Source: Hedera helix
Lineage: Eukaryota; Streptophyta; Magnoliopsida; Apiales; Araliaceae
Direction of reading: 5' to 3'
DNA length: 64,000 nucleotides
Assembly (NCBI GenBank): GCA_947179155.2
Contig: OX359266.1
Coordinates: 47,730,039-47,794,038 of the forward strand
Shown piece by piece: positions 24,396-37,014 of the stretch. The stretch's first letter is position 1; each line of letters begins with the position of its first letter. A program made the translations under genes and the position numbers. A model generated the notes under the pieces. The model ran no database searches and had not been told where the DNA came from. It saw nothing but the letters and a program-made list of their open reading frames with translations.

Positions 24396-24587
24396 ATGGT
24401 TGTTGAATTAGCTCTTCAGTTTGTTCGGTCTCATCGATTCGGTACATTCGGAACAAGCCGCCTATTCTCTATGCTCTCCTCCTACAAATTACTGGTTCCT
24501 CTGTTTCACACTCTACTCCCCCTATTTTCCCTCTCTATATTCTGCCAGCATCGTAACATGGTAGGTTTTATTTTCTTAATAATACTC

Positions 24588-24828
24588 CCTCCGTTCCAAA
24601 AAAAGTCCCATCTAACTTTCATCCTAGTTAAATCAAATCGTTACGTGATGTTTTTTTCGAAATAATACATTTGTATTTATGAATACTTTACAAATAATTA
24701 TAATAATAACAACTGCATTAATTAATTTTTGATAATCAACATTAATTTTGAATTTAGGATTTGACAAGTTGACTAGGATTTTTTATATTTAAAAATGGGG
24801 TTCTTTTTATGGGACGGAGGGAGTATCT
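24588..24828. mobile_element. Stowaway-type MITE, unit B copy
   Basis: The ends TACTCCCTCCGTTCC and GGGACGGAGGGAGTA are orthologous to the element at 4878-5130, and its termini are better preserved here. It lies in intron 1 of the RECA3 pseudogene. Confidence 0.85.
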
Positions 24829-25990
24829 AATTCTGGTTTATATGTGTAGTGTACATTCATGTACCTTTTACCACAGACGTAAATCTTCTCTTAATTGCTT
24901 GATCCTTTGCTGTTTTTTCTGTCTCGTTTTGAGTTTTGACAAAGAATTACTTACCACATTGTTATAAAAGAACCTTCTTTTGATAAGTACAACATGGTTG
25001 TCGAATTCTTTAAAACTAGAGGCAGACTCCTGGGATGTATTTTCTCTACTTCGGCATATTTATTTGTCTAATAGGTTGTGTTTCATTATAATTATTATAT
25101 TCATAAGAGTTGCCAAATGGAAACATTTGATGAACACATACTAACTACCAAACATGTGAAAAGTGATGACGCTAAGTGACAATATTTGAGGGATGCCATA
25201 CCAAGTCGAACGAAATATAAGTTTACTGTCCTACATCAAGTGTTCCTTAGTAGAATATTATAGGGATTAGTGAGGAAGACATGGGACATATCTGAATAAA
25301 TAGCTTCTGAATACCATACATTGGTTAAAATACTATATGGTTGCCCATTGCTTATTGTAGTTTATCACGTCCTGCTTTTTTCTGCAGAACAGAAGAAGAC
25401 ATGCACTTGCTCGGAATGAAAAAGGCACCTGTTTTTTTTTCTTCAGCAGGTAAGAAACTTTTCATTTTCACCTTTGCATTTCTATTTAGATTAAATATCG
25501 GACTTCTGAGTATGAATTTCCTAAACTTTTTTTATATCCCACAGTCTGTATGCTCAAATCAACCAACTTGCATATCTAGCAGCTCTTATGTGAATCCACA
25601 CAACTCCCAAAATTGAGAAGAGTACCCAGAGTTCCCAAGCAAGATATAATGAAGAAATAGATGGCGGTCTTTCCTCTGAATGAAACATACAACACCTTTT
25701 AGGAGCTGCCTACACATTCCTCTGAAATCTATATTACCTCGTGCATGTCTTCTGAAAGACAGCCACGCTAAGCAGTGCACTTAACATCGAAAGTAGTACA
25801 TCGATTTATTCAAGACTTCAAGTTTGCTTGATACTGAACCAAATTTTGAAGAAAGTTTTCATTTTCTTTTTCTATATCCCCAAGTTGGCCAAATTTTATT
25901 ATCCCCTGCTTGATGTACACGTGGAATAATGATTTTAGGTGTCAATGCCAAAACCTAGCTTAAGTATTTCTCATGATTGAATCAATTTAA

Positions 25991-26235
25991 TACTCCCTCC
26001 CTGCTTTACAAAAATTATCACTTTTGAGTTTTTCTAATGTTTAAACAGGCAATAAAAGTTATGGGTAAAATGAGACCCATTTTTGTAAGTAAAGCACATA
26101 AAGAAGGAAACGTTTTATTAGAAGAATGGGTCCAATTGTACAAGCAAAACACCCATTTAAAATAACTCAATTTTTTTGTCCATCAATTTGCATAAAAACC
26201 AAAAATTGACTTTTTTTGGGAACCAGAGGAGGTAA
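25991..26235. mobile_element. Stowaway-like MITE, unit B copy
   Basis: It begins TACTCCCTCCCTGCTTTAC and ends GGAACCAGAGGAGGTA. It is the fuller version of the element at 6301-6489 and retains an internal segment of about 60 bases lost in unit A. Confidence 0.7.
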
Positions 26236-28367
26236 TTGTTAGTTACAACTGAATCAAATTTCTATAATAATAATAAAAAAAACTTATCCTGGATGTTTTT
26301 TGGTTTACTTAGTTCTTTGTTTGTTTCTAAATTCTAATGGTTTAATCTGGTTGAATTTTGTCATTTAATTGTTTTCATATTCTCAGCCGAGGCTTTGAAA
26401 TTTGAGGTTGATGAACTACGTGATGAAGTCAAAACAACGGAAAAAGATACTGCGCTGCGTATGGCTCTCACTCGGCTTGCGGGTGATTTTAGCAAAGAAT
26501 CCATGTTATCTTTGCAGCACTTTTTTGGGGCACGACGTGCATTCGTGATATCAACGGGCTCATTGAAGCTTGACCTAGCTCTTGGGTTGGCGGATTACCA
26601 AAGGTGATCTATTAAAAAGCAACATTGTGAATCCTAGTGTCACATTTTTGTGTAAACATATCACTGTATATTAGATGAACATGTAAATTGAAGTAGATGA
26701 ACAAAGCAGGCAACAATTTTCATGCACGACTCTGATGGTACGATGGCACGAAACATGTGGTCCTCTACAGTGAATAGGGATATGTAGCAGGCATCTCGGA
26801 CATGAAAGACTAGAAGCCTTAATATATTTTCAAATCATTCATTTTTCAAGAAGTTACAAACATGTTTAGAGAACTACTAAGTGCAAGTTACAAGTCTGTG
26901 TATAAAAAGCCATATCTATGTAGCTTATAATGAAACTAGCATAGGTGGTTACTTCATAGCTAAATACTAACTACTGAGTTATCCTAATAGATGAAAGTAG
27001 CTTTGTGAGTAGGTGATAAGTAAGAAGCAAGTGATATTGTTTACAGAAAACCTTTTCTGGGGTAACCTAATATGAAGGTTATCTTGTGGTCTAAGTAACT
27101 TGCATTTACCAAATACTCACAATAACAAGAACTAATAAATATTTCAAATCTAGATACAAATATAAAGGCTATTATCCGATGGTTTATTTATTATTTGACT
27201 AAGTTGACTTTGAATTGATATTCATTTTTCCTGTTCTTGAATCTTCTTCTTTCCCTTTGTTTTTTGCAACCTGCATAAATGAGTCTTCACGGCATGACTC
27301 TGAAAGGAATGTACATTCTGATTGGATTTGTTAAGAAATGTTGATTTCTCTTGTTCCATCCAAGCGTTAATATAGTTTCAAATCACTCGATGAATATCCA
27401 TTTCTCTTTTGATATGGGTAAAATAGTGCAGCATAGGGTGTCAAAAGAGAGGAAAGGGGGGAGGAAGAGATGGAGAAAACACATATTTGAGAGCTTTAGT
27501 TCTTCAAGAAACAACATGACATGTGGATTGGTGAAGAGGAATATGTCAAGTTCATAACACCTAGCTTGTCATGACTTGATTTGTACAATTGTTGGATATT
27601 TTGACACACTACACATAACATGGTCAATATGTAATGTGAGTTTTTAGAACGAGCCTTTATAGGTATCCTGGTGAGTGCTAAATATAAATGGTGTCCCCTT
27701 TTCTGGTAGTATGCTTTAAGAACTGCATATTATGTGCTCATTTTTCATTAGTAGCTGCAAATATCTACCCTGTTTTCTGTAATAACTAAAGAAGAGTAGT
27801 TTTCCACTTTGTAGGGAAGGATTGTTGAAATTTTTGGGGAAGAGACATCAGGCAAGACAACATTGGCCCTTCATATAATCAAGGAAGCTCAAAAGCTTGG
27901 AGGTGCATATTATCATTTTTGATTTTGTACTTGAAGTTACTGACATTGTTATCACGTTTTAGATACGTGATTATCAAAATTATGTAAGCCACTGTATAAA
28001 TCTAAAAACATGTAAGATTTCTACTGCTCATGAATTTAAGTGCTGCCTAATACGAAGATTATGATGAAAACATCTATCTTATATATTGTTTTTTTTTCCT
28101 CTTTCCCTTTTTGTTCTGTTGAACAATGATAATCAATGAGAAAATTAATAAGGATATCTAGTTAAGCAATAAATTCGGTCTAAACAATTATGTGATTGCA
28201 TTGATCATGACATATGAGCATAGATATATTAAATGAAAAGTAAAAAATTGTTCCTAGTAATATTAATCAATAAATAATTTCCGTAGCTTCAAAGGTTCAA
28301 GAGACACACACACACACACACATGCAAGTATGTACATTGGTTACTATAGAACATACACTATTTTACC

Positions 28368-28825
28368 TAGGGGGATATTTTCGGACGCGGATACAGGTAT
28401 ATCCGTATTCAAAAATAAATTTTAGTATCTGTATTCATATCCATATCCGACGGATATACAAATGAAATATCCATATTCGTATCCAGTGGATAATAATCGA
28501 ATACGGATATTTTCCTATATCAAATATCTGCATATCCGTATCTGTTCAAAATAAAATTTTAAATGTTTCAATTTTGTTATTTAATTCTTGCACAATGCTA
28601 AATTAATAGCAAAAAAAATATTCACTTAATCAACTAATACTTAGAGATGGTGTAATCAACCAAATAAAATAATAAAAGTAGAAATATATAATACTATGTA
28701 TCCATATTTAAAAAAAAATTATATCGTATATCATAAAATAGTCATAAAAGAAGTATAATCATTAGATTTTAATACTTTCATATATTGTATATTAATATTA
28801 CATTAGAGATTTACACATGTACATG

Positions 28826-28870
<45 letters not shown>

Positions 28871-29055
28871 ATATATATATATCGATTTTACGGATACGAA
28901 TATGCATATATCCGTATTTGTATCTGCTTTGGACGGATATGAATACGGATAATATTTGCTTTGACATGGATACAGATAATATCTGCTTTGACGCGAATAC
29001 GAATACGAATTTTTGGAACGAATATCGGATATTTCGGACTCCATTTACGGCCCTA
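28368..29055. mobile_element. hAT-type non-autonomous element with GGATATCCGTAT subterminal words
   Basis: The ends are TAGGGGGATATTTTCGGA and (inverted) TAGGGCCGTAAATGG. The 8-base target duplication is ATTTTACC (28360-28367) and GTTTTACC (29056-29063). The empty site in unit A is GTTTTACC at 8554-8561. Both arms are filled with degenerate copies of GGATATCCGTATTC and its complement. The core is AT-rich and contains a (GTATAT)n run at about 28820-28880. No transposase frame is present, and the short open frames inside are repeats. Confidence 0.88.
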
Positions 29056-31086
29056 GTTTTACCCACTTTGGGTTATTAGCTCTCACATTTCTAAAGATTT
29101 AGTGGTAACAATTCCTGATACCTTTTTAAATTTAAAGCTATGTTCCTCACAATTTTCATGATCTATTAAATTTCTTAACTTCCTCCATACTGTAGTCCCA
29201 TGGGCAGGAGACTCTCTTCTGAATTCTGATGAAGGCAAAGGATACCAAGTCTCCATTTGAATACTTCCTCTTTGAGATGCTACTCCTCTCAGATATGGTA
29301 CTATCTTTTGAATATGTAATCTTTGATTAGTATATCGTTGTTTTGGCAGGTTACTGTGCATCATCTTGATGTGGAAAATGCATTGGACCCTTCACGTGCA
29401 GAGAATAGATGTAAATACAGAAAATCTCCTTATTTCGCAGCCAGATTCAGCTGAAAATTTGTTGAGTGTTGTTGATACCCTGACAAAAAGTGGATCTGTG
29501 GATGTAATCGTGGTTGACTGTGTAAGGTTTCTTCTCCTTTCTCTGACATAGCTAGTCATTGTTTGCCATCTGTTATCCTGAAATTCTTATTGGAATCCAT
29601 TTCAAATGTATTTCTTTAACGTGACTGGGCTTGGTACCTGTAAATTGTAATACATTCTTGCATTATTTTGAGGTTGGGGATGTTCTCTCTCTCTCTCTCT
29701 CTCTCTTTTCCTTTTCTCTCTCTCTGAAGTTGTTCTAAGAAGCTAAAATGAACTGCCCAGTATCAATTATTGATTTAAAAAAGCAATAATCAAAAAGAAT
29801 ATATGAAAAAAGAAGAAGTGTCTAGGTGGATTTTCTGAGAGTTACATCGTGGTTTTCCTTTCATATGTAATTTGGTCCTTGTATTTATATCAATATCATG
29901 TCTAGCCCAATGTTGAAATATTTTATGTTATACGGCTTCTTAGATCCGAGTATCTTATTGATTTTACTTAACTGCTGCTAGCTATGCTGTATTGTGGTTC
30001 TTTTGATAGTTAAATGGTGATTTTCCTTTTTGAATAATTTCTTCGTTGATGTTAATATCATTCGTAGACACTATTGTTGCTCATGATGCAGATGCTTTAT
30101 CTTCTGATATTGACTTAACTGATTGTAGATGTTTGTTGCAGTTCACTTAACTTCTGCTTTTATGATAGGTGAAAATTATGACAACATACAATCACGAATA
30201 ATGACTCAAGCACTACGAAAGATTCAATACTCATTATGCCGCTCTAGGACTCTTATTATCTTTATTAATCAGGTTGGAATTTACTTATTAGAATACTCTG
30301 GCTTACTATATGTCATGTCCTCTGACTACTTGCATTAACTGTTAGATTTTTATCTCTTCTATTATGTGAGATCACATTTAAGGTCAGGCCAAGGAATTGG
30401 ACATACAGATGAGGTCACTTGTGGCGGAAATGCTTTGCAATTCTATTCCGCTATACGGTTGAGAATGATCAGAAAAGGATTGGTCAAGAGTAAAGATAAG
30501 GTAAAATTTGTACAACTATTTACACTAACATCATCATCAATGACCTTGGAGGAACATGCTAATTAGTAATAATATAAGTAATGAGTTACCCTTGTAATTG
30601 ATGCTAAATGTCAAGAAGATTGCATAGAAGGGTAGATAAGGAAGAAGAGGAAGATTCATCCTTGCAAGGGATCAGCTTAAGTTTCAAGCGAAGGTCACAC
30701 AGTTCAACACAAGCACAATTTATTGAATAAACATACTCATTAAAATTAATGCTTGACAGCAACATATGTGAAATACTAAAGACCTTAAATATCCTTGTCT
30801 TGCAAATATACTAATATTCCAAAGTCCAAATGCCTAAGATAACTTAACTAAACCAACTCACCATGGACACCTAACCTCAAAACATATCATTATACACAGT
30901 TAGTTGGATATTGATACTTTAAATTTTATTTTCTTGTGGTGGGCTTGTGGGGTTCCGATATTTATTGGGCATGGTGCTGTAGTCATATCCTGTATTGGGG
31001 CGAGTTTTTTCCATTTGGGGCAGGGTTTTTTTTTGGGTTTGAATCCACTAGGGGCAGGACACAGTTTGGCCAAACATGCCCCTCCT

Positions 31087-31113
31087 CCCCCCCCCCCCCC
31101 CCCCCCCCCCCCC
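31087..31113. repeat. Poly(C) tract of about 27 bases
   Basis: This pure C run lies in intron 7 of the RECA3 pseudogene. Unit A has an A tract with a short CCC at the same place (about 10965). Confidence 0.9.
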
Positions 31114-32261
31114 TCCCAAAAAATAATAATAATAATAGCAAAAGAAAATCGTATGGTGAATTCCTCTGAAAGAGTATGTAATATTTATTCATGGGTTGTG
31201 GTCTGCTTTAGGATGGCTTCTGTCCGTGTGTATCTATTATTCTCTCTGAAAACATTTTCTTTGCCTTCTGGATACTTCTATAAACATTGATAAAAGACAC
31301 GTACACGTGAGTTAACATGTGGAGAAAAATCATGATTGTAATTATACTCTATAGTATCACACATTCCATCATGAATGGCGTTGGTCTTTAAATTTGTTGT
31401 TTATGTGACTCATGATCTCAATTGTGTGGGAAAAACTATGCCTCCATTTTCCACTTGCAGTATGGAATTTAATAATGAAACAAGTTTTGGTTTGTGAGGT
31501 TGTTGATGCAATGTTTCTCTTTTAGGAGCTGGTTGAACTAGATTATCTTATCAAAAGTGGAGTGTATAAAACTAAAATAACACAACTTTCCTGGAACTTG
31601 GTGTTGAGGGGGAAAGGAATCAAAGCATATGGAAACTGATTGATGGTTGAAAAGGAGATTCACCTGGCCTCCCCAGGTGTACTGTGGGTGTGGGGTTGTG
31701 TTTCAGATTAGAAGCTTATGCTATTGGAAATACTTACTTTTGAGTTGTTTCTTGAGAGCCGAACTTCTCTTGGAAAGTAGTACTTTAGTCAATAAGACAT
31801 TTGAATATTGGTGGTAATAATTTTAAATCTCTGCTATTTTCTTTAGGGCTACTCTTTGAACACTTTCAGCTGCTGTGCAATACTATTCAATATGACTATA
31901 ATGCAAAACTGTCCCTTCATTTTATCCACTTGTGACGTTTTTGTCCACGAGTTTAGGTATTAGCCAAAACCTTCACTCAAGGTAAAATTATTAGTACAAA
32001 ACGTATGATTAGTAGTGCAAATTTGACCCAAAGGGGACATGTTAGCACTACTAATTGTACCTTGAGGGAGTGAGTTGCTAATTCGATAAACTCAGGGATG
32101 GAATATTACACTAGCACAAACATAGGGTACAATTTTGTGTTTTAGTCAATACTTTTTTAAGATCTCTGCTATTTTCTTTGCAGCTATATCTTTTTTCTTT
32201 TTTTTTTCTCAACACTTTTAGCTTTGCAATACCATTTAAATATATGTATGTAAAAATATAT

Positions 32262-32295
<34 letters not shown>

Positions 32296-32652
32296 ACTCT
32301 ATATATATATATATATTGTTCTGAAGATTTGAAAAAATCTTGTTTTATTTGATATTATGTTATAGGTTACAGGTCTAGGAATTCACATCAAAGTGGTTAA
32401 AAATAAACGTGCACCTGCAATGAGAACAGCTGAACTAGGAATCCAGTTTGGGAGAGGCTTTTGCTCTGAATCCAAGGTCTTGGAACTGGCCTGTGATCAT
32501 GAAGTTATATTGAAAGAAGGAAACAACTACTTTATAGATGGGAATGTTTTGAACAACAGACTGGAAGCTGAAAGTTATCTGGCTAAAACGATGAGGTTCT
32601 GGATAAAATAGTCAAAAGTTTGAGAGATCAATTGTTCCAGATAGTGAAATAG

Positions 32653-33896
32653 ATAATGGAAGATCCTCTACTCTAAAAAGTGTTTCAAATTCAATCATAC
32701 CGGAGTTGGGGCTGGGAAAATTGGGTCATGCTAGAAGAGTGATTGCAAACTGCATTCCTTGTGCTGGATTCTAGAGCGATTAGTAATACCTGGTTCTTTG
32801 ATAGTTGTATTTGTCGCGTTATAAAACCTTAACAAGGTTTTCTGTTCTTGGTCATCTGCTGCATCCTTGAATGACGTATTAATTATATGGTGTCCTAGGG
32901 ACATATATTTGGTGTGAATTAAGGGGATGGAGGAGGGATGTAGGCAGACTCGCTCACTTATCAGAAAAGCAAAGGTCTGGAATTACTGAAATTCCCATCT
33001 GTATGGGCTTGATGGGGGGGGGGGGGGGGGGGGGGGGGGTTGGAATTTACTTGTAAAATTATTATAAATTCTTAGCTGAGCTCTATTTAACATGTACATT
33101 TGTATCATTATCGTTGGAATTATATGAAGTAAAACATGGTTGATGTGCAACCTGTTCCTTGTTTTTCATACTTTTCTTCTAGTGGGAAGAAACTGTCTCT
33201 ATTTTACTTTTTGCTTTAGTTTTAACCATTTACTTCTTTGATTACCTTTCCTTCAAATAGCTCATTTATCAGGTAAGATTTTTGATATATGGTCCCGTGA
33301 ATGATTTGCCAAAGAAATTTTGCCAACCAAGCTGTTAGCATTGAAATTCTTAATTTCTCCACCCTTTTTCTGAATTGTTGTGGTCTTATTATTAGTTCTG
33401 GAATAATTAGTATTCAATGCATGTTGACATATTGATTTGCTAATGCTTGAAAATTTGGTTTTATGGCATCACTTTCAGACTATAGCTTATAGACTCATTC
33501 AAGTCTTCCTTTCAGACTTTAGTTTATAGACTCATTCAAGTCTTCTGAGTCTACTTTCAAGTTCGATTTGATGTAATTATACACTGCATCACCGCAAGAA
33601 AAAATTAAGTTGACTACTATCACTTACCCAAATTCCTCATATTTCCACAACATTATCTCAAAATTTGAAATACTACAGAGTTAGCATTTTAAGAATTTTC
33701 AAAGTTTGAACAAGTCCAGAAGATGATGGATGATAAATGTGCTTTGAAAATTCGAGGAAGTGACGAGTCTGGACTTGTCAATTTCTATGGAGGACTTTTC
33801 GAAACCTCCAACAAGTGAATTTCAATTTAAGTTTCAGATCAAAACTATCCCTCTTAAACTGTGTTAAATAACTTTATTGTTTCCTCCTTTTCACCG
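32653..33896. other. RECA3 pseudogene to glucanase interval, unit B
   Basis: Collinear with 12456-13538. It contains a 26-base G tract at 33014-33039 that is absent in unit A. The TATA-containing stretch of unit A is deleted: after AATTTCAA the sequence goes straight to TTTAAGTTTCAGATC. No gene is visible. Confidence 0.6.
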
Positions 33897-35369
33897 ATGC
33901 CTAAATTATGTTTCTCTACAAATAGGCCTTCCGTTATTGCTACAACGCTGCTACTACTTGTTTCACTTTTAGCTTGCCTCGACACTTCAGGTTTCTCGAT
34001 CTCTTCTTCCCTCAACAAACGTCAGATGCTCCTAGAAATTTTTTAAAGAAACAAGATTATCATCAGATTGTGCTAGTTGTTGGTTTTCATCATAATAAAA
34101 GTGCAAGAATAATATTTATAATGCTCTCCTTTCTTTTTTTCTTTGTCTTCCCTTCTTAGAATCAACAATTTTTAACGTGTACACAATATTCCTTTCTTAG
34201 TATTAGTGTAAAATTAACTTAGTTTTAATTCTATGGAATTATAAATGTGCTTTCAATTCGGTTTCGAAGATTGGAATTGAGTTGCTGATCTTAGACTAAT
34301 AGCCAAAACATTTTTGTTGAATACTACTATATATAATGCAGGTGCACAAATAGGAGTTTGCTATGGAATGCTTGGCGACGGATTACCATCCGCACAAGAA
34401 GTTGTGGACCTCTACAATCAAAACAGCATCCGAAGAATGAGACTCTATGATTCCAACCGAGCTGCCCTGCAAGCCCTTCGAGGCACCAACATTGAGCTCA
34501 CGCTAGGCATCCCAAACACTGACCTCCAATCGCTTGCTTCCAGCCAAACCAACGCCAATTCATGGGTCCAAAACAATGTCAGAAACTACGCCAACATCAA
34601 ATTCAGGTACATTGCAGTAGGAAATGAAGTTAGTCCACGCAACGACGCCACTGCCGCACAATTCCTTCTCCCGGCCTTGAGAAATGTGTACAATGCGATT
34701 TCAGCAGCTGGACTTGGCAGCCAAATCAAAGTTTCCACTGCCATCGACACCGGGGTACTAGGAGAGTCATTCCCACCTTCCCGAGGCGCCTTCACGCCTG
34801 AAATTCTATCATTTCTAGACCCTATTATTAGTTTCCTAGTGAATAACAGTGCCCCATTACTTGTAAACTTGTATCCTTACTTTAGTTATGCGGCTAACAC
34901 GCGTGTCATTCTCCTAGATTATGCTCTTTTTACGTCTGGTTCAGTTATAGTACAAGATGGACAATTGGGGTACCGGAATCTCTTTGATTCAATTTTGGAT
35001 GGTGTGTATGCGGCATTGGAAAAAGCCGGTGGCTCTTCATTGGAAATTGTCGTGTCAGAAAGTGGATGGCCTACGGCTGGAGGGATTGGAGCAAGTATCG
35101 ATAACGCGAGGACTTATAACAACAATTTGATTCAGCATGTAAAGGGAGGGACTCCAAAAAGGCCAGGCAAGCCTATAGAAACTTACATTTTCTCCATGTT
35201 TGATGAGAATCTGAAGAACGGGGGGGATTTTGGGGTATTTCTTCCAAATAAACAAACTAAGTACCCGATTAACCTGAGTAACGAAATGCACAAGCTGGCA
35301 TCAACTACTATTATAGTTTGTATGCAGCATAAAAGAACAAGTTTCATTTGTAAGCAATTATTATCTTAA
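33897..35369 (+). CDS. Glucan endo-1,3-beta-glucosidase (GH17, PR-2 type)
   Basis: A secreted or vacuolar enzyme that hydrolyses beta-1,3-glucans such as callose and fungal wall glucan. Two exons, 33897-33990 and 34342-35369, join within a Gly codon to give 373 residues. The signal peptide is MPKLCFSTNRPSVIATTLLL followed by a Leu/Val-rich run. The mature part starts AQIGVCYGMLGDGLPS. The proton donor Glu is in YIAVGNEVSP and the nucleophile Glu in IVVSESGWPTAGG. LLVNLYPYFSYA, IETYIFSMFDENLK and PNKQTKYPINL follow in the usual order. Relative to typical PR-2 enzymes, a few residues are missing between DENLK and FGVF. A tail of about 30 residues after PINLS is unusual and may be vacuolar-sorting or a read-through. 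The unit A paralogue is a gutted remnant, so this is the only usable copy here. The TATA box seen upstream of that remnant is deleted here, so expression is uncertain. Confidence 0.93.
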
Positions 35370-36179
35370 TTATTAATAAATAAATAAATAAAAAGTCAAA
35401 TCGGAAGTCTCATTTTAGAAATGAAGTTTTTTCCCATTAGCTAATTTACTTGGGTTTGATGATTTTCATGTATATTGATGTATTTATGACTCTATTATTG
35501 GCCTCATAGTGGGAAAGAAAAAAGGAGAAAAAGAACGACCAACGTAAATCCTTGTTTTCTATTTGGGTTCCCCAAAGAAACAAAATAAATGAGAAAAATA
35601 GCAAATACATGCATGTGCAAAGCCCTTGGTGCCATGCAACTTCTAAAATGTTGTCAACTGTTCATAGTATAGTGACCCAGGCTCATTATTTTCATGATGT
35701 TCATATATTCATACTTAATAGTGCAAGCACTCTTGTCATAGCATGAAAATTCATTGCTGGAAAGGCAATATTTGTGGAACACAGAACCAATTAAAACAAA
35801 GCAAAGCAACAACAAAAACTGGAGGAAAAAACTATATTCGACATACAAATTTTCAGGTAGAGAATCAGTTGTATTTTCAAATCTAGGAAGTATATAGTAA
35901 ATATATTATATACTATCCATATAACCAATAGATAAAATGGTTTAGTTGGATAATAAAAAGGAGTCGTAATGTTTAGGACTTGGGTTTAAGACATGGCAAC
36001 AACATTCTTATAATTTTATTTTATTTTAAATGCCAATACCAACATTAAAGATGCTGCCAACGATTAATTGATTAATTAATTAATTAACTGGAATGTCAAC
36101 GGTTAATTGCAAGTAACGGCATTTTAAATTAAGGGGTGAACCAATTCAAAGGGGTGTTTCGAATTCAACATTACTCTTC
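35370..36179. other. Glucanase 3' flank and left part of the retroelement block
   Basis: 35370-35866 is collinear with 14201-14658 of unit A. At about 35867 homology ends and AT-rich foreign DNA begins, probably the left part of a Copia long terminal repeat. I could not define the LTR edge. Confidence 0.4.
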
Positions 36180-37014
36180 CGAGGGGTGTTTGAAAACCTA
36201 TAAATAGGTTGATAATCTACCCAAAACAATAACTTCAATTTATTCAAAATCCTTCTCAAGTTCTCAAAAAAAATATTATTCTAATATTTTTTTTCTTGCT
36301 ATAAATTTATTTTCTCTCATTTATAGTTTTGCACTAAATTTATTTTTACACAATAAATTATAGTACTGAATAAAATCTAAGCCTGTCTTATCTTGGGAAA
36401 CTAATTTGTAGGAATCATGTGTAGCAAAAGTAAGAGGTGGATATAATCTTAAGGAAATAGTGGTCAACCATTCGATTCAAGTGATAATATTGTTGTTCTA
36501 CATCAAACTACAAAGCAGGTTACAACACTTAAGACTATATTAACAATGGAGGACAACAATGCAAAAAATAGCTTGAATCAAATTAACAAACTTGAGAAAT
36601 TTGATGGATTATTCTTCAAACATTGGAAGAGAAAAATGTATTTTTGCTTAACGGCATTAAAACTCTCTCATGTGCTGAATGAAAAGAAAATAGAAGAAAA
36701 AAAACGAGAAACCTGCAGAAATGAAGAGTCAAACAAAATGAGAACAAGATGACTTCATGTGTAAATGGTACATTCTAAATGTGTTATCCAATTCATTGTA
36801 CGATGTGTATGAAGCCAAGTTGAAAAAGACAGCAAGAGAATCATGGGAGGATTTCGATAATAAGTACAAAATCGAGGACGCCGAAAATAAAATTTCTCTA
36901 GTAAGTTCATTATTTGATTATCAAATAATAGATAACAAATCTGTTATGCTTCAAGTACATGAACTTTAAATTGTTATGAATCAAATTGTGTCGGAAGGTC
37001 ATAACCTTGACGAA
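36180..37014 (+). mobile_element. Copia (Ty1) retrotransposon fragment: leader and 5' part of gag
   Basis: A TATA-like CTATAAATAGG (about 36197) is followed by a leader. A frame from 36546 then reads LNQINKLEKFDGLFFKHWKR, and after a frameshift or stop (36750) continues as CKWYILNVLSNSLYDVYEAK and ENKISLVSSLFDYQI. This follows the order of the Copia gag (UBN2/DUF4219-type) domain: K..G..F..W..KM, then the C..YILN.L...LYD block, then the Y....D..SV..Q.HEL block. At 37015 it is cut by the CACTA element. No protease, integrase, reverse transcriptase or second LTR is present. Confidence 0.75.

Larger units (their letters stand above)
24396..32652 (+). pseudogene. RECA3 pseudogene of unit B
   Basis: All eight exons can be aligned to the intact copy at 4695-12455: 24396-24560, 25388-25449, 26387-26603, 27815-27902, 29350-29521, about 30160-30272, 30366-30500 and 32366-32652. 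Lesions: an extra T in exon 2; a missing G in exon 3 that turns GVGGLPK into LADYQR; one gained and two lost bases in exon 5, with VVDS changed to VVDC; a deletion of about 88 bases that removes the intron 5 acceptor and the first codons of exon 6; loss of the AG acceptor before exon 7 (TATTATG in place of TATCAG); and a one-base loss in exon 8 giving an early stop at 32609-32611. Walker A (GEETSGKTT) and the exon 1 donor GTAGGT are still readable. No functional RecA can be made from this copy. Confidence 0.92.

Noticed and set aside
28803..29066. Two overlapping minus-strand frames of 77-87 codons
   Set aside because: They consist of (GTATAT)n and of GGATATCCG-type repeats within the hAT-type element.
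30904..31290. 128-codon frame with a Pro run, in the RECA3 pseudogene
   Set aside because: The Pro run is the poly(C) tract; the paralogous intron has no such frame, so it is not conserved as protein.
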